A DNA stretch of 64,000 nt, taken from positions 5,010,517 to 5,074,516 of the forward strand of contig NC_090956.1 in assembly GCF_040807025.1 (NCBI RefSeq), given 5' to 3'. Below are positions 25,501 to 34,665 of this stretch, one piece after another (position 1 is the first letter of the stretch; every line of letters starts with the position of its first letter). This DNA comes from Struthio camelus. Lineage: Eukaryota; Chordata; Aves; Struthioniformes; Struthionidae. Under the pieces are notes generated by a model, which worked only from the letters and a program-made list of their open reading frames with translations, did not search any database and had not been told where the DNA came from. Made by a program: the position numbers and the translations under genes.

Positions 25501-28500
25501 AACCAGGCATGGTTACATTCATGAACAAGTTAAACTCATCTCTAAATTCATATGAGATTTTAAACCCACAAAGCAAGCATGTAATATAATAGTTCTCCCA
25601 GATGCAATACAAACAACACTTAGCTTAAAATGGTACTCTTTACCAAATGTATATAGCTAAAGATTTGTAGCTGCAGGAATATACTTGCACCAAGATCACC
25701 TACAAGCTTCTACTGCACAGTTTTGCCAGGACACCTGAATTCTGATCAGTTACTTCACTTCTTTCTGCAGCCTCTTAATCAGAAAATGCCAGTCATGCTG
25801 AGTTGTGCAACCACTGATTAACATGGGAGAAGGGCTAGGTCCAAAACAAGCAAATTATCTTCTGAAAATGGCCTTCTCTTTGTTTTACTTAAGAAGGACG
25901 CATATGAAAGAGGACCCACAAACCAACTGCTTCTGCTGCATTATAGGTAGGATGTTTTTCAAGCAAAGTCCCAGTCTCAGCCAATAATTCAAAATTCTAA
26001 TGTAAATAAAGCTTTGGTCAACACGGAATAAAGAGGCAAGACAAGTGAGTTGGAACAGTATCTATGTCATTACAAGCTAATGTCACTACATGCAGCATTC
26101 AGGAATGAACATTCAAAAAATGGTAGGACTGAAAAAATAAAAGGAAGATAAAGAGGATACTGGCTTCAATCATGAGGAACTGCAACAATTGAGAAAACTT
26201 ACAGCAACTTGTATGTTGACAGCATTCTTCTAACTATCAAGAAACCAACTTCCCAAGAGTATAAAATAGTACTGTAGGTTCATCTACTTCCTAGAGGATG
26301 CAGTAATTTATTACTAAACCCTCTGTAAAGCTTAGAAGAGGTTAGGTGACACCTATTTTTTCCAGCAACAAGTACCATCTTTCCCTTACGCAAGGCAATT
26401 GGGACTAGTATCTAGGCAAGGAAGACACTTTGAGTAAGCGGAACTGGCACCCTGCTGAAGCTGAAAGCTTTAAATATAATAGCAAAGCACCCACGTCATT
26501 TATCTTTCAGTCTTGTCTGTCAGTGATCTTTCCAAGAGCACGCCTTAAAACACTACGCAACTTCTACTGATTAGGAAGATGTAAATAAAGCTCGTCTTTC
26601 ATATATTGATCAAAAGAACGTGCATTTGTTCACTCTGTCTGTCTTGAAAAAAAGGATCCTCTTTACTTGTAACGTAAGCTGAAAATAAGTACGCTTTCTG
26701 GGGCTCAGCATAAGAAAACGTAATTCATTCCTAATCAGAGTTCTTCTCAGCTCTTTTCACCTGGCAAATTGTGATTTTTCAAGATAACTGAAATAACATG
26801 TTAATACACCTAGATGGTTGATTTCTCGTTTCTCTATTCAAACGAGAAACTAAGACAGACTGGGCGGGGGGCAGAAAACCTTTAAACAACTTTTACAAGT
26901 CCGTTTAACTTCAAGAAGCTATATAATGGCCTTTACAAATTCCAATAGAGAGAGGTGACAGATTTCCCAGTTACCATGACTTGTTTTATCTAGTAATGGG
27001 TAAAAAACGGATGGTGTCTGAGCACAACATGGGTACATATGTTCAACGACAGAGTGAGCTCTATATGATGCTCAATACAAAGTCTGAAAAGCAGCTGCAG
27101 AAATCTCTGGCTTCAAATCAACAGAATAGATTAATAATGATTTAGCTGCAAAAGCGCAGAAGACTATTCCTCTCCATGTCACATATGCTAAGTTTTCTAC
27201 TTTTAAAGTCTCCTGCATCAAGTCTGTTCAGCTCCACTTGTTGTTCTTTTCACCCCAGGACCCCCAACATAACCTACAAAAGCATATATAGTTTTTCCTT
27301 CTGTGATGTAAGAGATGTGGCCTCTCCCCTCAATTTTAGCAGCCACCACAAGCAATCTTCTTGCCTTCACAATTTCCATACACTACTCTAAATGCTGAAA
27401 AAAAGTCAACGCTACTGTGAGAACAAGTTACTATTGCTTATAGAACTAACAACTAAGTTGTTAGAATCCCCATTCCCCCAGATCCACAAATGGATTACAT
27501 TCTGTGATCCCAGTCTGAGATCATTTCCTCTTACTCACTTCCTAAAACAAAACTCCTCCTCCTTCCTCACGCACAAGTTTCTTTAGGTTATTCCCATCAG
27601 TCTCATCTCTGAAGTATTCAAAATAGTCCCATCATAGCTCCTACTATCAGCACCTCTTGAATGGGAAATATTGCTCTATAATGCCTCATATACAGATTAA
27701 TACACACCAATCTAAATATACTGCAACAGTCAAGTAATTTATAAAATGTAAGGTAGGGAGCATCTGACCCACTCTAGAACTGAAACAAACCAAGTAAGCA
27801 AGTACAGTATCAAGTACCATATTTCTCTCTATACAAAGAGTTGCTTTGTAAAGAGTCCAAACCCAAGAGAAGCATATGCTCAAAAAAAATCTCTCTAAGT
27901 CCACATAGCATACTGCTTCTCCACAGACAGCAAGTGGAAATAAAAACGCCACGTGAAAGAGACAGCTGCAGTGAGCTGCAGACTAAGTCTCAGCAACTCC
28001 AGGAAGGCTTGGGCCCTCACATTATCTCAGTCTCCTCTAAAGGCCTAGGCATCATCAAGCAGCAAAAGCCATCCTCCCTCCCGCGTTCAAAACAAGAGGG
28101 AGCGATATTTCACAAGCATAACAAGAAGGATGAGCTCTCCGGGGGGGGAAACGAGGGGGAGGAAGGCAGGCAAGCAACACGCTATAAACCACAGCTCGAG
28201 CAACCACTAACTTCCCTGCGTATCCACTGAGGGGGGAACCCTCACGCCCGGCAGCCCCATGCGCAGCCCGGGGGGAGGCGGGAGGGTCATGAGAAAGACC
28301 CCGGCCCCACTCCGAGGCGCGGAGAGGAGCGGCGGGGACCCCCTACAACAGGGGGGAGGAGGAGAAGGGGGCACTGAGGCTCCTCGCAAGCCCCCCCTCA
28401 GCCTTCCCCACCCCCAAACGGCCGAGTCCCCTCAGCCTCCCCCCCCGCCCAGCCCCCGGCCCGGCCTAGCGCTGCGGCCCGGGCGCCGCCCCCTTACGTG

Positions 28501-28571
28501 TTGTCCTGGTTGAAGTTGGCGAACAGCAGCTGGCCGTTGCCGCCTTCGCCGCTCTGACTGGCCAAGTTCAT
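6735..28571 (-). CDS. WIPI2: WIPI2, WD repeat domain phosphoinositide-interacting protein 2 (complete, 12 coding exons)
   Basis: The spliced CDS joins 28571-28498, 20884-20802, 16023-15854, 14251-14155, 13532-13435, 13249-13157, 12333-12263, 11168-11061, 10306-10142, 9168-9061, 7757-7627 and 6847-6735. This gives 1311 nt and 436 residues, with every junction GT/AG and in phase. The protein begins MNLASQSGE and ends MILRTD, as in vertebrate WIPI2. It is a seven-bladed PROPPIN. The FRRG motif that binds PI3P and PI(3,5)P2 lies at residues 223-226. R108 and R125, known in human WIPI2b as the ATG16L1-binding surface, are at the same numbers. S395-P396 matches the reported mTORC1 site. Family role: PI3P effector on the omegasome and phagophore that brings in ATG12-ATG5-ATG16L1 for LC3 lipidation. 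The 436-residue length fits the WIPI2b form. The start has a Kozak-like GCCGCC context. Identity is near certain; splice isoforms beyond this one cannot be judged. Confidence 0.97.
7627..7757 (-). CDS. WIPI2: WIPI2 coding exon 11
   Basis: 131 nt, residues 356-400, the start of the flexible C-terminal tail ([18 protein letters not shown]...). It includes S394-S395-P396. The donor G|GTAAGG makes residue 399 His, where human WIPI2b has Leu as I recall it. The tail is the least conserved part of the protein. Confidence 0.94.
9061..9168 (-). CDS. WIPI2: WIPI2 coding exon 10
   Basis: 108 nt, residues 320-356 ([20 protein letters not shown]...). This is the last propeller blade. The acceptor is TTCTAG and the donor GTAAGT. 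Confidence 0.96.
10142..10306 (-). CDS. WIPI2: WIPI2 coding exon 9
   Basis: 165 nt, residues 265-320 ([20 protein letters not shown]...). It covers the long loop of blade 6 that PROPPINs insert into membrane, then returns to propeller sequence ([13 protein letters not shown]). The acceptor is TTGTAG and the donor GTGAGT. Confidence 0.96.
11061..11168 (-). CDS. WIPI2: WIPI2 coding exon 8
   Basis: 108 nt, residues 229-265 ([19 protein letters not shown]...). V231 corresponds to the valine altered in a reported human WIPI2 neurodevelopmental variant (V249 in the long isoform). The donor GTAGGT is slightly off consensus. Confidence 0.96.
12263..12333 (-). CDS. WIPI2: WIPI2 coding exon 7 (FRRG lipid-binding motif)
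   Basis: 71 nt, residues 206-229 ([18 protein letters not shown]...). It carries F223-R224-R225-G226, the PROPPIN signature in which each arginine belongs to one of two phosphoinositide pockets. The motif is intact. Confidence 0.97.
13157..13249 (-). CDS. WIPI2: WIPI2 coding exon 6
   Basis: 93 nt, exactly 31 codons, residues 175-205 ([18 protein letters not shown]...). It is phase 0 on both sides, so it could be skipped without a frameshift, at the cost of most of one blade. The donor is GTAAGG. Confidence 0.96.
13435..13532 (-). CDS. WIPI2: WIPI2 coding exon 5
   Basis: 98 nt, residues 142-174 ([18 protein letters not shown]...FDTINL). The acceptor is CTCTAG. The donor GTACGG is weaker than the others in this gene. 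Intron 5 is only 185 bp. Confidence 0.96.
14155..14251 (-). CDS. WIPI2: WIPI2 coding exon 4
   Basis: 97 nt, residues 110-142 ([17 protein letters not shown]...NPAG). It contains R125, the second reported ATG16L1-contact arginine. The acceptor is TCTAG and the donor GTAAAT. Confidence 0.96.
15212..15318 (-). mobile_element. CR1 LINE 3'-end fragment
   Basis: The plus strand reads as the reverse complement of a CR1 3' terminus. It has an ATCATAGGATGATTCAGG start, then GGTTGGAAGGGAC, a TCTAGTCCAACCTCCTGCTC core and GGGTCAGC. The element is 5'-truncated, only about 107 bp long and diverged. It supports a sauropsid source. It sits inside WIPI2 intron 3, in the same orientation as the gene. Confidence 0.85.
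15854..16023 (-). CDS. WIPI2: WIPI2 coding exon 3
   Basis: 170 nt, residues 53-109 ([20 protein letters not shown]...). It ends with N107-R108-Q109. R108 is the arginine reported to contact ATG16L1 in WIPI2b. The donor GTGAGT follows directly. Confidence 0.97.
16523..16551 (+). repeat. Poly(T) tract, 29 bp
   Basis: Longest homopolymer in the window. It would be poly(A) in the WIPI2 pre-mRNA. No retroelement body is recognised upstream on the minus strand. Confidence 0.9.
17463..17482 (+). repeat. Poly(A) tract, 20 bp
   Basis: A run preceded by a short G run, in WIPI2 intron 2. No associated SINE is seen. Confidence 0.9.
19044..19063 (+). repeat. Poly(A) tract, 20 bp
   Basis: A run in WIPI2 intron 2, without a recognisable retroelement body. 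Confidence 0.9.
20745..20794 (+). repeat. Polypurine tract beside WIPI2 exon 2
   Basis: About 50 bp of A and G (an A run, then G runs of 7 and 9 separated by AA, then GA-rich sequence), with one T near its start. On the transcribed strand it is a C/U tract starting a few bases after the exon 2 donor (20801). It could bind PTB, PCBP or TIA-type splicing factors or form triplex DNA. Function is inferred only. Confidence 0.8.
20802..20884 (-). CDS. WIPI2: WIPI2 coding exon 2
   Basis: 83 nt, residues 25-53 ([17 protein letters not shown]...), part of the first propeller blades. The acceptor is TTTTCCAG and the donor GTGAGT. Its length is not a multiple of three, so skipping would shift the frame. 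The intron just after the donor is an unusually long pyrimidine tract on the transcribed strand. Confidence 0.96.
21002..21026 (+). repeat. Poly(A) tract, 25 bp
   Basis: A run about 120 bp upstream (in the gene sense) of WIPI2 exon 2. In the pre-mRNA this is a U run lying before the acceptor. Confidence 0.9.
22090..22116 (+). repeat. T14-A13 inverted repeat
   Basis: A T run directly followed by an A run gives a perfect AT palindrome able to extrude a hairpin. It lies in WIPI2 intron 1. Confidence 0.85.
28498..28571 (-). CDS. WIPI2: WIPI2 coding exon 1
   Basis: Encodes residues 1-24 and two bases of codon 25 (MNLASQSGE...FNQDN). The donor is GTAAGG at 28497 downward. It lies in the CpG island. 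The Met at 28571-28569 is preceded by GCCGCC, and I see no in-frame upstream ATG close by. Confidence 0.95.
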
Positions 28572-28841
28572 GGCGGCGATGGCCCTCGCCACCCCCGTCC
28601 GGCGGGGGGAACGCCTGCAGCAGGCGGCTCGGCTCGGTTCAGCTCAGCCCCGGCGGCTCCGGCCCCCGCCGCGCACCGGCGGCCTCCTCATGGCCGCGCC
28701 AGCGCCTTGTTTACGCTCCGGGCAGCGGCGCGGCCCCGCGCCTGCGCAGTCCCGCCCCTTCCCAGCGGCCTCGGCCGCCGCGCAGGCGCCCTTCGGCTCC
28801 GGCCCGCCGCCCGCCCACCTCTGGGCCACCGTACTGCCTCT

Positions 28842-28851
28842 GCGCATGCGC
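28842..28851. promoter_or_regulatory. NRF1 site (perfect palindrome)
   Basis: GCGCATGCGC, the full NRF1 core, about 270 bp upstream of the WIPI2 start codon. Confidence 0.75.
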
Positions 28852-28903
28852 CTGCCCTGGGGCCTGGGGCGGGGGACGGGCGGGTGGGCGGTGGGGAGAA
28901 GTT

Positions 28904-28913
28904 GCGCATGCGC
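28904..28913. promoter_or_regulatory. NRF1 site (perfect palindrome)
   Basis: A second exact GCGCATGCGC, 62 bp from the first. One-mismatch versions also lie at 28738-28747 and 28780-28789, giving four motifs in under 180 bp. Confidence 0.75.
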
Positions 28914-31779
28914 CCGGGTGGTGGCGCCGAACTTGGTTGGGAGAGTGGGCGAGGCGGCGGTCTGAAGCTAAGCGGGCGCCTTCGGGGTCGGGCGCTGGAT
29001 GGGCGACCGGGGCGACACGCCGTGCGCTGCAAGGCTGTTACTGATGCACCGCTCTCGGCGCGGGGCGGCCAAGGCTCGTCCCCCGTGCTCTTAATTTCCC
29101 CCTCTCCCCTGTGCGCAGTGCCCTCCCCCCGTTCATCCCTGGCGCACAGACCCTGTGTCTGGCAGAGACCCTGGCTAATCTCTGCTGCAAACTAACCCTC
29201 TCCCCAGGTTTCAGGAGCTGGAGCTGTCATTTAACATACTTCTCCCTGCCCGCTCCAGCTTTCCGGGCTCTCGCCCCCTGCTTAGTTCAGGGGGAAAGTC
29301 CTTCACTGTGCAAGCAGTAACGCTTCTGACCGGGACCGTCCCAAGGAGCCTCTGCTCCACCCTACTCCCAGCCTCCTTTCTGCTCCAAGAAGCAGCCTCC
29401 ATCCTTCCTGCCTGCCAGACTGCCTGTGCCCAGCAAGTCCCACCACCCTTTCTGGGCCAGCGGCGCAGCGGTGCTTGCAGCGGGCAGGGATACGGCAATG
29501 TCCCGCTGCGGTCCAGAGCAGGCGCTGGCAGCAGCTCCGGGAGAGGGCCGTGCCCCGTGCAGGCTCACGGGAGACCCTGAGGGAGACGAGGCAGGAGCAG
29601 GCTGGTGTCCACGTGCCAGGCGAGACAGCGTGCCGCTAAACGATTACCTTTTTTGCAGTTCAGGTGCGCTTGCTTTCCTGGAATGAGCAAATGGCAGAAA
29701 AACGCAGATCTCTCTTCAGACTCAGCAAGGTGAGGGCAAGTGCCATCCAGACAGGCTGCTTCCCCCCAGATTGCTTGCTTTCAGGTTAATGCTCTGCCCC
29801 TTATCTCACCCTGGTTTCCCGGGGACTCAAGGCATTTTGCGAACGCTGAAGAGAAAAAGCTCAGAGCGCGCAGCCAAGTGTGTGAGCCCCATTCGCGGAC
29901 GGAGAAGCTCAAGCACATGGTGCAAAGTGACGTGCTCGAGGCCGGAGACATCCCCAAGGTCTCCAGCTTTGAGCCCAGCAGTCATTTTTTTATTGCACGT
30001 TTCCATCCTGGCGGTGTCTTTGCAGTTCTGCTTCGTACCACGGGAGGTCACCAAGGCTTAGCAGATGTGGTAGCCCCCCACACTGCGCCCTGACTCCTCA
30101 AATTCCCGTCTTCTGGTGCGCAGGCCTGGAAAGAGATTGCAGCTGGGTGTAGGCTGGCATATGCCAAGGATGCTAGAGACTGCCATAAATTCTCGTGGGC
30201 GAAGCTATTCATAGCAAGGGACAGATTTTTTCCCATCTGGGCTTTTGTTAACGTGACCACAAATCTCTCTCTAACTTCTAGCGCTTGGGTATTATTTCTT
30301 ATGCTAGAGCCATGCATCCAGAGGCTCTGCGGGCAGGACGAGAGGCTCTGCTGTGCCCGTGTTATGCACGCCGCGTTTTGCAGAGCTCACAACTACGTGC
30401 AATTGTCAGTGGCCTTATTGTGCCCAAGGGTGCACCTGCCTTTGGGGATTAGCAGTATTCCCCAGCTGCTAGGACAGACAGGCACTGCCAGGGGACAATT
30501 TCAAAGCAAGGGGGCTTGCAGGCTGGGAGATCCAGAGAGAAGCTTTTTATAAGATGAAATAAAATGCAGCCAAAGGTCACAAATGAACTTAGCCTGGAAA
30601 CTGGATCAAAACCAAGGGCATGTTCCTGAAAAGATTTACCCTCTGGGACGTGAAGAGTGCAGTGCTTTCCCGAAGGGAGAGCAGGAGTTGTTGTATTCAC
30701 CCTCCCTGGGCTAGCTGGTCCAGGCTGGTCTGTGAGTGACACTCGCAAGCAGGGAATAATGGAGCCTCTGGGACCGCCTGCCTGCAAAATCCAGCCGGCA
30801 GCGCGGGGACATGCCAGCCCCCTGCCCCGACCTGCTCCCCAGCCCTGCGCCCACCCTGCCCCAGCGGGACGCCCCAGCTCCAGCCTCGCCAGAGACCCCA
30901 GGGCTTCTTCCCGGTGCTCCTCTGCTGCCTCCGCTGCCTTCATCAGCTTCATGTGCAGGAAAGCCTCCCTCGCTGGGAAACGTGATTACAGAGAGCACTG
31001 CCAGGAAAGCAAAGTGCCAGCAGCGCGGCTGCCCGGCGGCACAGATCGTCATGCCCGCGGTCGGGCGACGCCGCCGCAGACGGCTCGGCGGGTGCACGAC
31101 CCAGCACCCGCGTCCCCAAGCCCGACACCCGCCTCCGTGGGGACGCGGCTGAGCTGGGACCGGTGTCTCTCCGGGGTGCTCAGCTTAGAGGAGTGGTGAG
31201 AAGGAATTGAGAAGCGAAGAGCTTGAACCGGTGCTGTCGCGTGCCAAAAGGTCCTAGAGAGCTTTTGGGTGGGATGCTGGCTGAAAAGAGCTCAGAGGTC
31301 CCCACAGGTGTCTCCAGCTATGCAGCTCCTGCATATTTTGGGACCTTGCTTGTTTTGGGGAGTGAGCAGCTCTGCGCTGGCTTTGTGGCCCATTCCTCCT
31401 CTAAAGGAAAACTGTTCAAGAGCCCCTGTTTTGGCGACATTAAACAAAATGCCACTGCATATGAATGCAGGGGGATAGTTTTCCTGCTCCTGAATCTTGG
31501 AAACTCTCCTCAATATAATTAGCAATTATCCAGATCTTTGCAAGAAGGAGGGAGGCAGCCAGAGATGGGGGAGGAAAGCAAAGCAAGCCAGTGCCCTGGC
31601 CAGCTGGTGCCCGAGGGAGGCCGCCTGCGCGGGAGGGATGTGTCCGGGCCCGTTCCCGGGACGGCACGTGAACGCACCTCTCTGTCTCCCACCATCGAGC
31701 AGGTCTTGGCCGTGTGCAATTCTCCAGCCATGGGATTTAGAGGCAGCGCTCGGTCTGGAGTTATTCCGCAGCATGATCC

Positions 31780-31860
31780 GGGAGGCTTTCGTTGCCATAA
31801 CAACTGAATTCAGGCTTCAAAAATAGTAACTTATTTTTCATTCAATTTGCCTTTTGCCCT
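31780..31860. promoter_or_regulatory. Candidate conserved regulatory element with RFX-like X-box
   Basis: GTTGCCATAACAAC at 31791-31804 is a near-consensus X-box with one departure in the right half. It is followed by an A/T-rich stretch with a MEF2-like segment. It stands out from the surrounding GC-rich DNA. Function is inferred from motifs only. Confidence 0.35.
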
Positions 31861-34009
31861 CTGAGGCAGATCTATTTCGGGACGGATGGTTCACTCCAGG
31901 TGTCCCTCTCCCGATGAACTCCACACTCCTGGCCCCATCCTGGGGACAGGACGGAGGCTTTGGGGACGGGGGCTATTTCGTTAAATATAGCTTATCACCA
32001 TTTTCTCTCCTTCCCCCGCCCAGGCCAAGAGAAAGGTAAAGGAAGGAAGAGGCATCATTAAATAGCCTTTACCAAAACCTCATCATCTTGCAGGCTGGGG
32101 AAGGAACTTGAAACAAATCTTCACAGCTAAGTGGCAGAGCGTGGGAGCGGTTTTCGGAGATGATCTCGCTGAGCATCTCGGTTTGGACCTGCCACTCTCA
32201 CCCAGGGCTTGGCTGTCCCAGATAAACTGGGAAGATCCTGTCAAAGATGAGGATGTTCTGCTACCTCTCACGCCTCCTGGGGTCCTGCTGCCGTCAGCCC
32301 CACGTCCTTGAATGCTTCTTCCAGCTCCCCAGCCCTGCTTGTGCTCGGCTGGTTCTCCATCCAGGCTGCAGGATGGAGGCCAAACTGGCCTGAATCCCCA
32401 GGAGACAGGACCATGGTGGAGAATGTGCTGCAGCTCCCCTGGTGCTCTTGGTCTCTCTCGCTGTCCTGCTGGGGTTGTCATGTTTCATGCTGATCTTTGC
32501 TTCCTAGAGCACCCAAAATTTTACCCAATGTTTTCTGCAGGAGAAAGCCTCCTGCTTGCCTGCCCATGCTTCCTTGATGGGGATGCCAGGGTTTCTATCC
32601 CACTACGGAGAGGCCTTGACTTCAGCCAGAGAAGAGAGGTGGCACCGGGGCCTGCAGGAGCCCTGCAGCGGCCAGTCAAGGCAGCCTGGAAATCTCGACC
32701 TGGTGCCTGACCCGTCTATGCAGCAAAGCAATGGAGCCCAAAGACATCGTGTCCAGCAGGACTTCTTTTAAAACTGTCAGATCCCAGGAGGTGCTCTACC
32801 TGTCCCTACGCAGAGCTGAGCATCCCTACAAGACTGCACCTCCACTGGTCCAGAGCTGCGTTTATCCTCAGCCTCTCCCAGATAAAATACGTGGCTCCTT
32901 GCGAGTCTGCTGGTTACTGAGCAATGAGCACTTCAGTACATCAGAGATTTGGAGGCAGACCTTGATACCCAGCTCTAAGCATCTAATTTAACCTGCTGCC
33001 TGGCCCCAGCTCTCCTCGCGCTGGGGAACCAGTGTGCTGCTTGTACACGTGCAGGCGCGAAGTCGCGCGCCGCAGAGCATCGCCCCTTTTCCAGCACCTC
33101 CAGCCCGACCCCGGGAGGAAGAGGCTGCGTTTGGAAGTCTCTGCAGGTTTGTAGAGGATGGCCAAAAGGAAAGCTCAAAGTGCCTCAAATTAAAACAGGC
33201 GTCGCATGTGTACGCATGTGCCCCTCCCGAGGGATTTAGGGTTCACCTGCCCACACAAAGCAGCTTAAAAGCATGATTTGAAACGGATGAAAACTGGTGT
33301 TTCACACCAACTCAAAACCAGTACCGCTTCCCAATGCCTGGCAGCCTGTCTATCAGCAACCGCCCATCTCCTTTTGAGGTCCCCCCTGGAGCTCCCCGAC
33401 CTCGGATTCAAGTCGGGATCCCACATCCCAGGGCAGCAGGGGAGAGGACAGGGTCAGACCCTCGCAGAGAGCAGCTCCTACTTTGCACTGAAGCTGCCAC
33501 TCCACGCAGCCCCTCTGCTTCCCCCATCCCTATGCTGAGCTGGCACGGCCACAAAAAGCCTCCCCCAGGGACCGAGTCAGGGCAAAGGACAGGGGGAGCA
33601 AAAGCTTTGGACGGAGATGGAGAGAGCAGCGCTGGGCTCTCCAGCCCGTGGCTAACTCCATCCCTTTGGTCCTGAGCGTGGAGAGACGGCTGGACTTTGC
33701 CAGAGCTGCGCCCAGACCCCGGGCACCCCTGCGGCAACAGCCCAGCCCGCCGGAGCCAGTCATCCTTGCTAGGGCCCCTGGCAAATAAATAAAAAAATAA
33801 TAAAAGACAAGAAATAGAAACAAAGCCAGACACAGCAGTCCCTCGGGATGGTGGGGATGCTGGGTGGGCTGGCCCTGGCCGGGGCAGGCCGTACGCCGGC
33901 AGGGACCCCACGGGTCCCCCCCGTGCCCAGGGAGCGCGGCTGGAGCCCTGGTGATGGGGAAGAGCTGGGGGAGCCGGGCAGGCCCGGGAAGCTCACCCCG
34001 CTCCCTTCC

Positions 34010-34060
34010 CCCACATGCTTTAATTACATTTTCAATTCAAATCCGCTGCTATTTGATCCA
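34010..34060. promoter_or_regulatory. Candidate MMD2-proximal element (homeodomain/POU-like motifs)
   Basis: An AT-rich island about 580 bp before the MMD2 start codon. It contains CTTTAATTACATTTTCAATT followed by CAAATCC, with a TAATTA core. It lies in otherwise GC-rich sequence and could be promoter-proximal. Confidence 0.3.
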
Positions 34061-34393
34061 TGGGAGGGGGAAGGAGGGGGTATTTTTAGCTGTGCTTAAA
34101 GCTGCCTCGGTGGATAAGGGAGATTGTGCAGGTTGCCGTGGCCAGGCGGAGTTGGATGGGATTCCCCCCCGCCTCCTTTGCCTCCTCCTCATCTTTGAGC
34201 ATTTGATCGTTCCCGAGCCGGACGCGGCTCCCTCGCAGGCTGCCTCCCTTCGCTCGCCTTTGTTTTCACTGTATTATTCTCTTGTGCAACAGGAGGGCGG
34301 GCAGGGGGAAGACGAGGCCAGCCTTCGTTTTTCCTCCTTTGCGTTTCAGCCGTGCGGAGAGGTCTGCTCCGTGGTCCCGGGCGCCGCCTCCGC

Positions 34394-34528
34394 ATGCCCG
34401 AGCTGAGAGACAAAGAAGGAGCCGACCAAGTTGGTGCAGTTCCCCCAGGCAGCACTTTCCTTCCCGGCTCTCAGACAGCCCGGGCTCCTCTGCCCGCTGC
34501 CGTGCTGGAGAGCTGCCTCGCGGGCTGA
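34394..34528 (+). other. Possible upstream ORF in MMD2 5' UTR (44 codons)
   Basis: ATG at 34394 is open to TGA at 34526-34528 and closes before the MMD2 start. It is in the mRNA only if transcription begins upstream of 34394, which is unknown. Confidence 0.3.
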
Positions 34529-34604
34529 GCCTGCCGAGTTTGCTCTCCACCGCCCCGACACATCCTCCTTCCCTCGGCAAGCTCTGGACCAGCGCTGGAC
34601 TCTG

Positions 34605-34665
34605 ATGGCACTGTCAAGATGTTCATGTCCAGAGTCCTGGATTTCCAGAAGACCCGATATGCCAG
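34605..34665 (+). other. Overlapping upstream ORF of MMD2 (first part, continues in exon 2)
   Basis: ATG at 34605-34607 is 14 nt before the MMD2 ATG and out of frame. It stays open through exon 1. After splicing it ends at TGA 50726-50728, 22 codons in all. That stop overlaps the in-frame Met18 codon as ATGA. The ATG context is weak at -3 but has G at +4. Confidence 0.5.
34619..34665 (+). CDS. MMD2: MMD2 coding exon 1
   Basis: 47 nt encoding [15 protein letters not shown] plus two bases of R16, close to the mammalian MFAPRLLDFQKTKYA. The donor is GTAAAG. The ATG has A at -3. An out-of-frame ATG lies 14 nt upstream, at 34605. Confidence 0.93.

Larger units (their letters stand above)
20885..28497 (-). 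other. WIPI2: WIPI2 intron 1
   Basis: 7.6 kb and AT-rich until about 28.0 kb, where GC content climbs into the promoter island. Runs are at 21002-21026 (A25) and 22090-22116 (T14 followed by A13). ORFs are short and unrecognised. There is no supported nested gene. Confidence 0.8.
28250..29060. promoter_or_regulatory. CpG-island promoter of WIPI2
   Basis: GC-rich, CpG-dense block surrounding WIPI2 exon 1. It has GC boxes (CCCGCCCC at 28751-28758, GGGGCGGGG at 28866-28874) and several NRF1-type palindromes, but no TATA box. The WIPI2 start site is probably between about 28.6 and 28.9 kb, by inference. Such islands often fire in both directions, so a plus-strand noncoding transcript is possible. 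Confidence 0.85.
28572..34618. other. Upstream region between WIPI2 and MMD2
   Basis: About 6 kb separates the two start codons. Beyond the WIPI2 island the sequence is GC-moderate, and its many ORFs are chance products of GC-rich DNA. None resembles a known protein. Two AT-rich blocks look constrained: 31780-31860 and 34010-34060. The MMD2 5' UTR and promoter must occupy the last part, but the start site is not identifiable. Confidence 0.7.

Noticed and set aside
28707-29195. A 162-codon plus-strand ORF opposite the WIPI2 promoter
   Set aside because: It is composition-driven in the CpG island. There is no recognisable protein and no splice or codon-use evidence. A noncoding divergent transcript is possible but not shown.
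30657-31199. A 180-codon plus-strand ORF between the genes
   Set aside because: Pro/Ala/Arg-rich translation without similarity or domain. Competing ORFs lie on the opposite strand.
33780-33830. A/T-rich stretch with several AATAAA words
   Set aside because: Looks like a poly(A) signal cluster, but no gene ends here. More likely simple A-rich sequence.
33864-34406. A 180-codon ORF just upstream of MMD2
   Set aside because: No family resemblance. It overlaps the expected MMD2 promoter and 5' UTR.
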